From Gammaproteobacteria bacterium (GTDB taxonomy: Bacteria > Pseudomonadota > Gammaproteobacteria > Eutrophobiales > Eutrophobiaceae), in assembly GCA_026710545.1 (NCBI GenBank), contig JAPOQU010000097.1, positions 1-42,648 on the forward strand: DNA of 42,648 nucleotides, given 5' to 3'. A model generated the notes under the pieces. The model was not told the DNA's origin, did not search any database, and saw only the letters and a program-made list of their open reading frames with translations. Positions 25,937 through 34,547 of the stretch are shown one piece after another. Every line of letters starts with the position of its first letter. Within the stretch, counting starts at the first letter, position 1. Both the position numbers and the translations under genes were made by a program.

Positions 25937-25952
25937 ATTCTGTATACATAAT
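25937..25952. promoter_or_regulatory. Palindrome between TonB receptor and PQQ dehydrogenase, possible GntR/FadR-type site
   Basis: ATTCTGTATACATAAT is symmetric except for one pair and contains TGTATACA, the same eight bases found in the palindrome at 32167-32180 beside the GntR regulator gene. It lies in the 84-bp divergent promoter gap. FadR-group regulators commonly bind TNGTNNNACNA-like palindromes, so joint control is plausible but unproven. Confidence 0.4.
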
Positions 25953-25983
25953 GATTATCGGCCATCACCCTGTTTTTTGCAAG

Positions 25984-27957
25984 ATGAAAAATTCATTGTA
26001 TCTCCTGATAACACTGGTCCTTGGAATTAGTTCCGGAAGCAGTATGTTATCCATGAACCTGGCCCACGCGGCCGACCAAGGCTGGCCCGTCCATGGCGCT
26101 ACTCCGGAGGGAACGCGTTACTCGTCACTCACGCAAATCAACCGCGGCAATGTCGAAGACCTTGAGGTCGCCTGGCGTTACCGCACCGGGGAAATGGAGC
26201 GCCGGGGAGACAAATTTGCCCAGAGCAAGGACCAGAACATTCCTGTCACGGTAGCCGGCAACCTGGTCGTCTGTACGCCGTTCAACCGGGTTATTGCGCT
26301 TGATCCTGCCAGCGGGCAGGAACGCTGGGTATTCGACCCGGACGTATCCATGGACCTGCAACTGCCTGCCCCCTACGCCTGCCGGGGTGTGGCAGCGTGG
26401 ATCGACGAAAGCGTTGACGAGGACAGCGCTTGCCGCACCCGGATAATTTTTGGCACCAACGACTTGAGAATCTTTGCCATCGATGCGCGCTCCGGGCATC
26501 CGTGTCCGGAATTCGGCGGTCAAGGCTGGATAGCGGCGCCGGCAAACAAACCACTGGCCTATTCCGGGGAAATCCGCTACCTCATGCCGCCCGTCATTAT
26601 CAACGATACGCTGGTGATCGGTTCGGCGATCATGGATTCCCACCGTTATGATACGCCCAGCGGCAAAGTCCAGGCTTTCAGCACCCGTACCGGCGCCAGG
26701 CTGTGGGAGTTCGATCCCATACCCAAGGACCCGGACGACCCGGCCATGGCAACGTGGAGCGATGACAGCGCCTACACCACCGGCAGCGGCAACGTGTGGG
26801 GCAACATGGCCGTCGATGAGAAACGCAATCTCGTGTTTTTGCCCACCTCCAGCGCCGCGCCGGATTATTACGGGGGGTTGCGCAAGGGTAATAACGAATA
26901 CACGGACTCGCTGGTTGCCCTGGACGGAACCACCGGCAAGGTAGTCTGGCATTACCAGGTCCTGCATCACGATATCTGGGACTACGATATCGGCTCGCAA
27001 CCGTTGCTGGTCGACATACCGGTAGACGGGGAACAAGTCCCCGTCGTCGTTCAGAACACCAAGCAGGGCATGGTGTTCGTGTTTCACCGGGAGACCGGCG
27101 AACCCGTATTCCCTATTGAAGAGCGGGCCGTTCCCCGGGGGGACGTCCCGGGAGAATGGTATTCACCCACGCAACCGTTTCCCGTTAAACCCCCTCCCCT
27201 CATCTCTCACAGGATTACCCCTGAAGACGCCTGGGGGTTTACCTTCTGGGACAGGGGAAAGTGCCGGGAAACCATTGAAAACCTGCGGCACGGCAGTATT
27301 TATACACCCCCCAGCCTGCAGGGTACCGCGGCCGTACCCTGGAACGGCGGGGGCGCCAACTGGGGCGGTCCTGCGTTCGACCCGGAACGCAACCTGATGG
27401 TGATCAACACCAACCGCATCGCCGAAATACTGCAGTTGATCCCGATAGACGAAATTAAAAAGTCAGCCGGGAATGGCGCGACCCTGGACCTGTATGCCGC
27501 CAAGCCGATGGAAGGGACCCCTTATGCCCTGAAAAAGGCCATGCTGCTGTCCCCGCTGGGGGCGCCCTGCAGCCCTCCTCCCTGGGGCGGGCTCACGGCG
27601 GTCGATTTGAGCAACGGAACGATTAAATGGGACGTAACCCTGGGGTCCATTGAAAAGTGGCTGCCCATCCCGGTGCCGCTGAACCTGGGTATTCCCGGTA
27701 TGGGCGGGCCTATCATCACGGCAGGCGGACTGATCTTTATCGCCGCGACCTTCGACCAGAACTTCCGCGCCTTTGATATAGACAACGGGGAAGAACTCTG
27801 GCGTTACCGGTTGCCTGCCGGGTCGCAAACCACACCGATCACCTACAGCGTCAACGATCGCCAGTACATCGTGCTGACTTCCGGCGGACACGGACAGGTC
27901 AAAAACAAACGCGGCGACTACGTACTGGCATTTGCGCTGCCTGACAGGAGATACTAG
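25984..27957 (+). CDS. PQQ-dependent dehydrogenase, periplasmic (glucose/quinate dehydrogenase-like)
   Basis: A 657-residue quinoprotein. ATG 25984 starts a Sec signal peptide ending near LAHA; the frame is open further upstream without similarity. The beta-propeller shows WPVHGATPEGTRYSSLTQIN, LEVAWRYRTGEM, IALDPASGQERWVFDPDV and IFAIDARSGHPCPEFGGQGW, all typical of the membrane glucose/quinate dehydrogenase branch, but without that family's N-terminal membrane domain. It would oxidise an alcohol, sugar or cyclic polyol in the periplasm, passing electrons to a quinone or cytochrome. No cytochrome c domain is present. It diverges from the TonB receptor and precedes a small oxidase-like membrane protein. 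Confidence 0.9.
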   Translation: MKNSLYLLITLVLGISSGSSMLSMNLAHAADQGWPVHGATPEGTRYSSLTQINRGNVEDLEVAWRYRTGEMERRGDKFAQSKDQNIPVTVAGNLVVCTPFNRVIALDPASGQERWVFDPDVSMDLQLPAPYACRGVAAWIDESVDEDSACRTRIIFGTNDLRIFAIDARSGHPCPEFGGQGWIAAPANKPLAYSGEIRYLMPPVIINDTLVIGSAIMDSHRYDTPSGKVQAFSTRTGARLWEFDPIPKDPDDPAMATWSDDSAYTTGSGNVWGNMAVDEKRNLVFLPTSSAAPDYYGGLRKGNNEYTDSLVALDGTTGKVVWHYQVLHHDIWDYDIGSQPLLVDIPVDGEQVPVVVQNTKQGMVFVFHRETGEPVFPIEERAVPRGDVPGEWYSPTQPFPVKPPPLISHRITPEDAWGFTFWDRGKCRETIENLRHGSIYTPPSLQGTAAVPWNGGGANWGGPAFDPERNLMVINTNRIAEILQLIPIDEIKKSAGNGATLDLYAAKPMEGTPYALKKAMLLSPLGAPCSPPPWGGLTAVDLSNGTIKWDVTLGSIEKWLPIPVPLNLGIPGMGGPIITAGGLIFIAATFDQNFRAFDIDNGEELWRYRLPAGSQTTPITYSVNDRQYIVLTSGGHGQVKNKRGDYVLAFALPDRRY

Positions 27958-28008
27958 TACCTTTTCCGGTTAAACTAGCGCTAAAAGAGAATATGGCAGG
28001 ACTGAAAC

Positions 28009-28416
28009 ATGAACATGCGTAACATCGACAGGATATTCATCCTGACCGGCGCCTTTTTCGCAGTAGCAGGTATGTGCACAGGGTTGTGGATGGTAGCCGT
28101 GAACAGTTTTGTCTACAGCAAGATCCACGCTCACATCAACCTGCTTGGCTGGGTATCTTTGGCAATTTATGGTGTCGTCTACAGGATTTACCCGGCCATG
28201 AAAGACTGCTCTCTTGCACTGACCCATCTCATATGTTCCGTGGCCGGTGTCATTTTCATGAACCTGGGCTGGTGGATGTTCCTGCAGAATATCCTGGTCG
28301 GGACAAAAACCCTGGTAGTCATATTCCGCGGCGGCTCGGCGCTTGGCATCCTGGGGGTCATTCTGTTCCTGGTCATCTTCTGGCTGCACGGGAAAGACAA
28401 GCCGGAAGCTGGCTGA
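28009..28416 (+). CDS. Small four-helix membrane protein resembling part of haem-copper oxidase subunit I
   Basis: A 135-residue protein with four hydrophobic helices. The segment KIHAHINLLGWVSLAIYGVV resembles the histidine-bearing helix of NorB/cbb3-type subunit I, and a further histidine occurs in LTHLICSVAG. Homologues are usually annotated as unknown or oxidase-like. It lies 51 bp after the PQQ dehydrogenase gene in the same direction. A role as membrane anchor or electron acceptor for that enzyme is inference. It is too short to be an oxidase by itself. Confidence 0.7.
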   Translation: MNMRNIDRIFILTGAFFAVAGMCTGLWMVAVNSFVYSKIHAHINLLGWVSLAIYGVVYRIYPAMKDCSLALTHLICSVAGVIFMNLGWWMFLQNILVGTKTLVVIFRGGSALGILGVILFLVIFWLHGKDKPEAG

Positions 28417-28447
28417 ATAACGCCCGGATGCACAGAGGCCATCTTCC

Positions 28448-29146
28448 ATGCCGACCGTCCTGATTACCGGCGCCAACCGCGGCCTTGGGCTGGAATTCGT
28501 GCGCCAGTACCTGCGTGACGGCTGGCGTATCATCGCCACCTGCAGGAAGCCCGATCAGGCACGGGAACTGCAGGAAACCGGCGCGGACTACCAGGGGTAT
28601 TGTGAAATATACCCCCTTGAAGTGACCGATAACGATGCTATCCACGCGCTCGCCACACAACTCAAAGGTACTGCCATAGACATCTTCATTCAAAATGCAG
28701 GCATAGACCACGAAGATGGGTTTCGGCAGACAAGTTACGCCGACCGGCTGCAGATATTCCGTATCAATACGCTCCCGGTACTGGTAATCGCCGAGGCATT
28801 CATTGATCATATTGCCGCCAGCAACCAGAAAAAACTGGTCTATATCTCCAGCCTGAAGGCTTCCACTGCCCTGTCAGCCGGCCATACGGGCGGCGGGCAA
28901 TACAGTTACCGGGCCAGCAAGGCTGCCGGCAATTCGATCATAAAAGCCCTGTCATTTGACCTGGCGGAACAGGGCGTCATTACCGCCGCAGTCAGCCCGG
29001 GCTGGGTGCGCACGGATATGGGTGGACCGCACGCGCCGCTGTCGCCGGAGGAGAGCGTTACACAGGTCCGGCAGGTAATAACCGGCCTGACTCTGGAAAA
29101 TTCGGGCGGGTACTTCAACCAGGACGGCAAGGCTAACCCATGGTAA
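28448..29146 (+). CDS. Short-chain dehydrogenase/reductase
   Basis: A 232-residue classical-type SDR with the nucleotide-binding TGANRGLG near residue 7, an NAG motif near residue 80, a serine in VYISSLKAS and the catalytic YRASK. The closing SPGWVRTDMGG is also typical. It resembles the C-factor/sniffer-like group that acts on carbonyl compounds with NAD(P)H. Its stop overlaps the following MFS start by 7 bp, and it sits 31 bp after the small membrane protein, so the four genes 25984-30387 form one likely operon. Confidence 0.88.
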   Translation: MPTVLITGANRGLGLEFVRQYLRDGWRIIATCRKPDQARELQETGADYQGYCEIYPLEVTDNDAIHALATQLKGTAIDIFIQNAGIDHEDGFRQTSYADRLQIFRINTLPVLVIAEAFIDHIAASNQKKLVYISSLKASTALSAGHTGGGQYSYRASKAAGNSIIKALSFDLAEQGVITAAVSPGWVRTDMGGPHAPLSPEESVTQVRQVITGLTLENSGGYFNQDGKANPW

Positions 29147-30387
29147 GCAGGATCTTCTTCGGCTGGTGGGTGGTGTCGGCAGCCGTTACCGGCATGGCGC
29201 TGAGTATCGCGCCTATCGCCATCCTCTCACTTGGATTATTCATGAAACCCCTGGCCGCCGAGTTCGGCTGGGAACGGGGTGATATTTCCCTGGCCATCAC
29301 CCTGGCGGCCTTATCGCTCTCCTTTGCCATGCCCGTAGCCGGCCGCCTGGTGGACCGCTTCGGCCCCAAGCGGGTTCTGTACCCGTCGATACTGATCCTG
29401 GGTTGTCTTGTCGCTTCGCTGTATTTCCTGACCGAATCGATACTGCACCTGTATATCAGTTTTATCTGCATAGGCATCGCCGGTTCCGGAACAGGCGGGG
29501 GGGCCTACGCCAAGGTAGTTACCAACTGGTTCAACCGCAGGCGCGGACTCGCCCTGGGCATGACCATGGCGGGTGTTGGGCTCGGCAACGCTATTGTTGC
29601 GCCCTATGCACAGTTCCTCATCGAATTAACGGGCTGGCGACTGGCATACGTCGGGCTGGCCGTCACCATGGCAGCGATTACCATACCGCTGGTATGGCTG
29701 CTGTTGAAGGAAACACCCGGTGAAATGGGCCTGCGCGCCGACGGCGACGACCACCCGGCACAGCAGGCCGGCAGTGAAAGCCAACAGGCTTACGGGCTGG
29801 TTGCTGCGCAGGCGCGCAAGACACACACATTCTGGATAATGCTGGTCGCGTTCGTCGGCATCGGCCTGGGCGTGAACGGGCTCGGCATCCACCTGGTGCC
29901 CATGCTGACCGACTGGGGCATGGCGGCATCAACGGCGGCGCTGGTGTTTTCCGTCAGCGGCCTGTGCACGATTATCGGACGTGTCGGCGCAGGGTACCTG
30001 GCCGACCGTTTCTTTGCGCCCCATGTGGCCATTGCCTTTTCCGCCTGTGCGGTCTGTTCCATCCTGTTGATGTTGTCGGGTGTGGTGGGGCCTGCCGCAT
30101 TCCTGATAGGCGTTATGCTGGGTCTCGGCAGCGGCGGTAACCCGAATATTATCGCCTACCTGATCAGCCGCTACTTCGGCACACGCTCCTACGGTGAACT
30201 TTACGGCTCTGTTTACGGCATACACATAATCGGTTCCGGTTTAAGTCCGCTGGTACTGGGGCTGGGTTACGACGCAATGGGGTCTTATACGGGCGTCCTG
30301 GTCGCGTATGCCGCCTTGATCGTGGCGGCAGCCGCCATGTTACTGTTTTTAAGGGAATACCCGGACTGGAACAGGGACGCCGGGTAA
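29140..30387 (+). CDS. MFS transporter, monocarboxylate/oxalate-formate type
   Basis: A 415-residue permease with twelve helices. It starts FFGWWVVSAAVTGMALSIAP and has AGRLVDRFGPKRVLYP after helix 2, both typical of the OFA/monocarboxylate branch of the major facilitators. A hydrophilic central loop is near residue 205. It overlaps the SDR stop by 7 bp and ends the operon. Likely substrates are organic acids made or used by the neighbouring oxidoreductases. Confidence 0.88.
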   Translation: MVSRIFFGWWVVSAAVTGMALSIAPIAILSLGLFMKPLAAEFGWERGDISLAITLAALSLSFAMPVAGRLVDRFGPKRVLYPSILILGCLVASLYFLTESILHLYISFICIGIAGSGTGGGAYAKVVTNWFNRRRGLALGMTMAGVGLGNAIVAPYAQFLIELTGWRLAYVGLAVTMAAITIPLVWLLLKETPGEMGLRADGDDHPAQQAGSESQQAYGLVAAQARKTHTFWIMLVAFVGIGLGVNGLGIHLVPMLTDWGMAASTAALVFSVSGLCTIIGRVGAGYLADRFFAPHVAIAFSACAVCSILLMLSGVVGPAAFLIGVMLGLGSGGNPNIIAYLISRYFGTRSYGELYGSVYGIHIIGSGLSPLVLGLGYDAMGSYTGVLVAYAALIVAAAAMLLFLREYPDWNRDAG

Positions 30388-30413
30388 ACCGGCATAGAGC
30401 ATATTTACCTGTT

Positions 30414-31373
30414 TCAGTAGATGGCTATGGGATTTACCACCATCTGCGCCGCACCGACAAACCTCGGTTGTCCCAGCACGAACAGAAATTCGGAAACCCC
30501 GGCGGCAGCCAGGTCCAGGGTCCACACTCCCTCGATAATATAAACACCGTTTCTGGCCAGCAATTCCTGGTGTACCCCGGAGCCAGGCGCACCGCCCGTC
30601 CCGTCCCAGGCCTCCAGCCCGGCATTATCCGCTCCGACGGCAACGACACCGAGTCTGGCCAGGTATTGCGCGCCTTCGACATTCAATCCCGGCCAGCCGT
30701 GCCAAAGCCAGGCGCCGGCCCCCTCCTGGTAGTTTTTCATCCAGGCGCCATGTAACAGGACCACGTCCCCCTGTTCTATACGCAGTCCCTGGCGTTCGGC
30801 TGCGCCCTCAATATCCCGGCGGCCGTACGCGGTTCCTGCCGGCACGATGTCATGGCCGAGGAATGCGGCCATATCCAGTAACACACCACGCGTAACTATC
30901 GGCGGTATCTCGTGCGTGCCGAATTTGGCCAGGCCGGAAGGGCGGACAAAATCCCTTGCATGGACGCCGTTGTAATAGCGGTGGTTGATGCCCGCGTGAC
31001 CCAGTCCGTCGATCTGGGTCCCGATACCCAGCCAGGTTATCATCATGTCATCGTTTGACGTGGCCTGCAGCGGGCCGCCCGGCGCGCCGGTCCCGTCACC
31101 CGGGTGCATGATGTGCATCTGGTAGGAGCGGAACGGTGGGGCCGGCGTATCCGCGCCGGTATCTATTGCCAGGGAAACAGCCTTGCCCTGTTTGACCAGC
31201 CTGGTTGCCAGAAGTGTTTTCTCGGGTGACAGGTTGTTGGCCGCGCCGATCGTGTCGGCAGCGCCGTACCTGGACGGGTACCACTGTCCATCCTCTTCCC
31301 CTGCCGCACTTGCCTGCAGTGAACAGAACCCAGCCAACGTAAATACAAAATACATGAATTGCCAGCGTTTCAT
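30414..31373 (-). CDS. Cyclase-family metal-dependent hydrolase, secreted
   Basis: A 319-residue protein with a Sec signal peptide (VFTLAGFCSLQASA). The core motif GIGTQIDGLGHAGI is the GTxxDxxxH signature of the cyclase/kynurenine-formamidase fold, whose histidines and aspartate bind zinc or manganese. It would hydrolyse an amide or lactone in the periplasm; the substrate is not evident. It is convergent with the MFS gene and followed upstream by the GntR gene on the same strand, so those two may be co-transcribed. Confidence 0.82.
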   Translation of the reverse strand: MKRWQFMYFVFTLAGFCSLQASAAGEEDGQWYPSRYGAADTIGAANNLSPEKTLLATRLVKQGKAVSLAIDTGADTPAPPFRSYQMHIMHPGDGTGAPGGPLQATSNDDMMITWLGIGTQIDGLGHAGINHRYYNGVHARDFVRPSGLAKFGTHEIPPIVTRGVLLDMAAFLGHDIVPAGTAYGRRDIEGAAERQGLRIEQGDVVLLHGAWMKNYQEGAGAWLWHGWPGLNVEGAQYLARLGVVAVGADNAGLEAWDGTGGAPGSGVHQELLARNGVYIIEGVWTLDLAAAGVSEFLFVLGQPRFVGAAQMVVNPIAIY

Positions 31374-31427
31374 AGTGACTTCCCCTTGAAAGATTGTCGC
31401 AACAGCACCCGGCTCAATGGCGGGAAT

Positions 31428-32099
31428 TCACGATGCCACACTGTCGCGGTACTGCTCCAGCATCTGTTCTACCCTGTCCAGTAACTGTTGCAAGGCTTTT
31501 ACCGCCGCCGCAGGTTTCCTGTCCTTGATCGCATTGCAGATCTTTTCATGAGAACCCACTGCCAGTTCCCGGCCCCTGGGTTCATTCAACCCCCAGATAC
31601 GGAAACACTGGAACTGGTCGTCGTAAAGCTCTGCGCACCTCGTCAATAACGGATTTTTGCACAGGCTCAACAGCACCAGGCGAAAGTTGGCATTGGCGCC
31701 GATGAACTTGCTCGCATCTGCCGCATCGATATATTTCTTCTCTTCTTCCAGGGCTTTCAGCAATGATTTAATCTGCCTGCTGCTGGCTTCTTCGCATGCC
31801 CGGCGCAGTATTTCCGGTTCCAGCAGCCTGCGTATCTCCAACCTGTCCCTGATTTCCTCAGTAGTGTGTACCGGCAACATGTAACCCCGGCTGGATTCGG
31901 CCAGCAAACCGTCACTGGCCAGTTGGAACAGCGCTTCACGCACCGGGGTGCGGGATACACCCAGTTTTTTTGCCAGGCTCACTTCAACCAAACGCTCACC
32001 GGGCGCCAGCGCGCCGGTGCGCAAATCGTCCCGGATCAACTTATAAATCTGATCGCGCAGACGCTCCGACTGGACGATAACACCTTTACTCCTGGTCAT
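31428..32099 (-). CDS. GntR-family regulator, FadR subgroup (FCD domain)
   Basis: A 223-residue repressor or activator. The N-terminal winged helix has DLRTGALAPGERLVEVSLAK and KLGVSRTPVREALFQLASDG, the GntR signature. The C-terminal all-helical FCD domain (from about residue 85) normally binds an organic acid through metal-coordinating Asp/His residues. It starts 144 bp from the divergent NTF2-like gene, and the gap holds a perfect palindrome of the type this group binds. It probably senses a pathway acid and controls itself, the cyclase and the NTF2-like gene. Confidence 0.9.
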   Translation of the reverse strand: MTRSKGVIVQSERLRDQIYKLIRDDLRTGALAPGERLVEVSLAKKLGVSRTPVREALFQLASDGLLAESSRGYMLPVHTTEEIRDRLEIRRLLEPEILRRACEEASSRQIKSLLKALEEEKKYIDAADASKFIGANANFRLVLLSLCKNPLLTRCAELYDDQFQCFRIWGLNEPRGRELAVGSHEKICNAIKDRKPAAAVKALQQLLDRVEQMLEQYRDSVAS

Positions 32100-32166
32100 G
32101 TATTAGTTCCGGTGCGGTGTGTTGTCATGTATGTTGCAGGGCTGTATAACCAATCGTTTTGATTGA

Positions 32167-32180
32167 TATTGTATACAATA
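32167..32180. promoter_or_regulatory. Perfect palindrome, probable GntR operator
   Basis: TATTGTATACAATA is a 14-base perfect palindrome in the divergent gap between the GntR gene and the NTF2-like gene. It fits the TTGTATACAA-like sites of FadR-group regulators. Its core TGTATACA recurs at 25941-25948. Confidence 0.6.
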
Positions 32181-32243
32181 CTCACCTGTTGCGATAAATT
32201 AAAACCTGGTACTTGGAACAAACATCAACTTTAGGAGAAACAC

Positions 32244-32663
32244 ATGTCCGCATTTGACAACGCAAACCGTTTTTTCCACGCCTGTGAAGGGCTTGAGGGC
32301 TGGAATGGCTGTAAACAATATGTTGCGCCCGGCGCAGGCTTTGTTGCCCAGAGTGACGCCCTGGCTGAAGTAAATACGGTTGAAGGGTATACCGAATGGA
32401 TGGCAGGTCTCGGGCTTAACCTGATGCCCGACTGCGGTTACGAACTGCACGCATCGTCCTATAATGAGGCAACGCGAACGGCACTGTACTTCGCAACGTT
32501 TTCAGGTACCCATACCGGTGAGGGCGGACCGGTGCCGCCGACAAACAAACGGACCAACTCGCACTACGTTTATGTGCTGACCCTCGATGATAATGACCTT
32601 GTTTCCAGCATGGTGAAAATATGGAACTCAGCGTGGGCATTAAATGAGCTGGGCTGGACCTGA
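32244..32663 (+). CDS. NTF2/SnoaL-like protein
   Basis: A 139-residue protein with the cone-shaped NTF2-like pattern: an N-terminal helix (NANRFFHACEGLEGW), a middle segment EGYTEWMAGLGLNLMPDCGY, then strands with ALYFATFSGTHTGEGGP and HYVYVLTLDDNDLVSSMVKI. Members act as small enzymes such as isomerases or cyclases, or as ligand carriers. AGGAGA precedes the ATG by about 6 bp. It is divergent from the GntR gene and probably its target. The specific reaction is unknown. Confidence 0.75.
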   Translation: MSAFDNANRFFHACEGLEGWNGCKQYVAPGAGFVAQSDALAEVNTVEGYTEWMAGLGLNLMPDCGYELHASSYNEATRTALYFATFSGTHTGEGGPVPPTNKRTNSHYVYVLTLDDNDLVSSMVKIWNSAWALNELGWT

Positions 32664-32679
32664 AAGTACTGTACCCTGC

Positions 32680-33096
32680 TTATCCGACAAGTTGGAATCC
32701 CGCAGACGTGAAGTGATGGTCAAACGCGAAAGCGATTTTGATGTGCCGTCTCGCCATCAGGACAAAGCTCGTCGCATCTACGGCAGAGAGCTGATGAAAC
32801 TTTTGCCCGGTAAAATACTGCCAGGCGGAGCGCATCTCTTCTGCGTCACAGGAGATAACTTCAAGGTTGGACAGCTTTTCCAGCGAATCTTTCCAGGCTA
32901 AAGCGATATCACGCCGCGCATGCCGATCAAGAAAAGTAAATGTCTCCAGGATAACCGGCACGGATGTATAGAGATAAGCACGACTTTCAAGCACCTGTTT
33001 CCAGACTTCAACTGCTCTCTCGTGAAACGGGTCCCGCGACAATGCCAATGCTATCCAACCCCCTGAATCGACAAAAACGTCCTGACGATTCCTCAT
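32680..33096 (-). CDS. vapC: PIN-domain toxin, VapC-like ribonuclease
   Basis: A 138-residue PIN protein with the acidic catalytic residues in place: VDSGGWIALAL, VILETFTFLD, LSAVDATSFVLM and AFDHHF. Such toxins cleave tRNA or rRNA and are held inactive by their antitoxin. The ATG overlaps the antitoxin stop by 4 bp, the usual coupling. The gene looks intact. Confidence 0.88.
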   Translation of the reverse strand: MRNRQDVFVDSGGWIALALSRDPFHERAVEVWKQVLESRAYLYTSVPVILETFTFLDRHARRDIALAWKDSLEKLSNLEVISCDAEEMRSAWQYFTGQKFHQLSAVDATSFVLMARRHIKIAFAFDHHFTSAGFQLVG

Positions 33097-33308
33097 TGCT
33101 TATCATAAACTGCGTCATGCTCTACAGAGGTGCGGGAAGGCATCCCATCCCACAAAGCCACAGGGCCTGCGGAAACCGGATCTGGACGAAGCCAGACTTG
33201 CCGAATCGCCTCACGCACAAGATCTGCCATACTGCGGCCCGAGCGCTGTGCGGTTTCCCGCAACGCTTTCAATTCATCTTCCGGTAAATATATTTGTGTT
33301 TTGACCAT
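33093..33308 (-). CDS. Ribbon-helix-helix antitoxin partner of the PIN toxin
   Basis: A 71-residue protein starting MVKTQIYLPEDELKALRETA, with SGRSMADLVREAIRQVW as the two helices. The fold binds operator DNA as a dimer, and the C-terminal tail (VALWDGMPSRTS) would inhibit the toxin. ATG 33308 is chosen by family alignment; ATG 33317 and a start at 33344 are alternatives. The four-base overlap with the toxin supports a working pair. Confidence 0.85.
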   Translation of the reverse strand: MVKTQIYLPEDELKALRETAQRSGRSMADLVREAIRQVWLRPDPVSAGPVALWDGMPSRTSVEHDAVYDKQ

Positions 33309-33368
33309 GTATGTCATTATAAGTACCTTACTGACATATATCAAGTGCAGGGATTCCAGGATTTGTGT

Positions 33369-34544
33369 TTACCCGCTCCGCGGCGCAGACGTTGTACTGT
33401 AGCCGGTAAGTTCCACGTAGCCGCGGCCGTCTACATCGCTTGCACCGAAGCTGCCTTCGAATTCCACCGCGCCCTCCCAGTAACGGAACGAGAGATCCAG
33501 TTCCTGGCCGGCCACTACCGGCCTAATGCTGATGTCGAGGCCGTGTTCCGGTACCCGCAGGCGCCATGCGGACGGATAAACTACGCCGCTCGCGGGACTC
33601 GCCCAGGTATCCAGCACTTCAAGTTCCACCTGGTCGAAATCCAGCGTGTCCACCCGGCCATTCGGCAACACAACCGCGCCATAACTGAACCGGTCGACCG
33701 CATCATCCTTGCGGCGGAAACGGTAGTACATCAGTTCATGCTCATTGGATAGCTGCAGTGCGAACCAGTCCCAGCCAAGCTGTTCCCTGCCCAGGGCGCT
33801 ACTGCTCCATTCCCTGTCCATCCAACTGTTGCCGCTCACCATATAAGTCTCACCTCCGACGCCGACGCGGCCCTCGGTGGGCATGCGGGTGTAGGAGTAA
33901 TAATAGGAAGCATTACCCGGTTCGTCGTTCTTTACGCTGACACCGTCTTCACCGTGGAGAACGACGGCCTTGCCCTGCTGCAGGGTGAGGTCCAGGGCGA
34001 TCCGGTCTTCCCGAGCGCGGATACGCAGGGGGAATGTCTCCCGTGAAGTCGCTGCTGCAGACCAGTCGTCCAGCCAGACCTGCAATTTACCAGAATTCGC
34101 GCCGGCAAGACCCGCGGCGCCGCGACTGAAGCGCTCAAAAGTATGTATCTTTTCATTATTAATATCAGTCAGGGCGAAGTGAGCCATGTAGAACTGTTCG
34201 GGTCGCCACCGGGAAGGACCTCTTGTTTCGTCGGCCTTCGGCCGGAAACGAAAAAAGGTGAGCTGGTAACCGAAGTGGTGGTCCCTGCCATCGTTAATGT
34301 TGCCCGTAAAATACCACCACTCGGTGCGATACTCATTGTGGGGGCCGTGGTCGGCCGGGAAGATAAATTCCCGCGGCTCATCCACCCGGGTATAGGCCTG
34401 GGCAGGATCGTCGCGCAGTACATTGCCGACAGAAATCGGTTCATCACTATTTCCATCACTCCTTTCAGAACAGCCGGATATTGCTTGAACTGCCAGCAGG
34501 ACCGCTGTCACTTTCACGAGTATCATGAATTCCCGCCCGGACAT
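33369..34544 (-). CDS. AttH/CrtC-like lipocalin-domain lipoprotein
   Basis: A 391-residue protein with a lipoprotein signal (LLAVQAISGC). The body shows the AttH/CrtC family motifs HNEYRTEWWYFTGNI, YQLTFFRF, AHFALTDI and SWMDREWSSSALG. Carotenoid hydratases share the fold, but the AttH branch occurs next to ABC transporters of the FtsX/LolC type, as here. AAGGAGTAG overlaps the permease stop just before the ATG, so it is coupled to that gene. It probably accepts or modifies a lipophilic cargo at the outer face of the membrane. Confidence 0.88.
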   Translation of the reverse strand: MSGREFMILVKVTAVLLAVQAISGCSERSDGNSDEPISVGNVLRDDPAQAYTRVDEPREFIFPADHGPHNEYRTEWWYFTGNINDGRDHHFGYQLTFFRFRPKADETRGPSRWRPEQFYMAHFALTDINNEKIHTFERFSRGAAGLAGANSGKLQVWLDDWSAAATSRETFPLRIRAREDRIALDLTLQQGKAVVLHGEDGVSVKNDEPGNASYYYSYTRMPTEGRVGVGGETYMVSGNSWMDREWSSSALGREQLGWDWFALQLSNEHELMYYRFRRKDDAVDRFSYGAVVLPNGRVDTLDFDQVELEVLDTWASPASGVVYPSAWRLRVPEHGLDISIRPVVAGQELDLSFRYWEGAVEFEGSFGASDVDGRGYVELTGYSTTSAPRSG

Positions 34545-34547
34545 CGA

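Noticed and set aside
26125..27087. A 320-codon minus-strand open frame inside the PQQ dehydrogenase gene
   Set aside because: It is the complement of a well-conserved quinoprotein gene with no recognisable family features.
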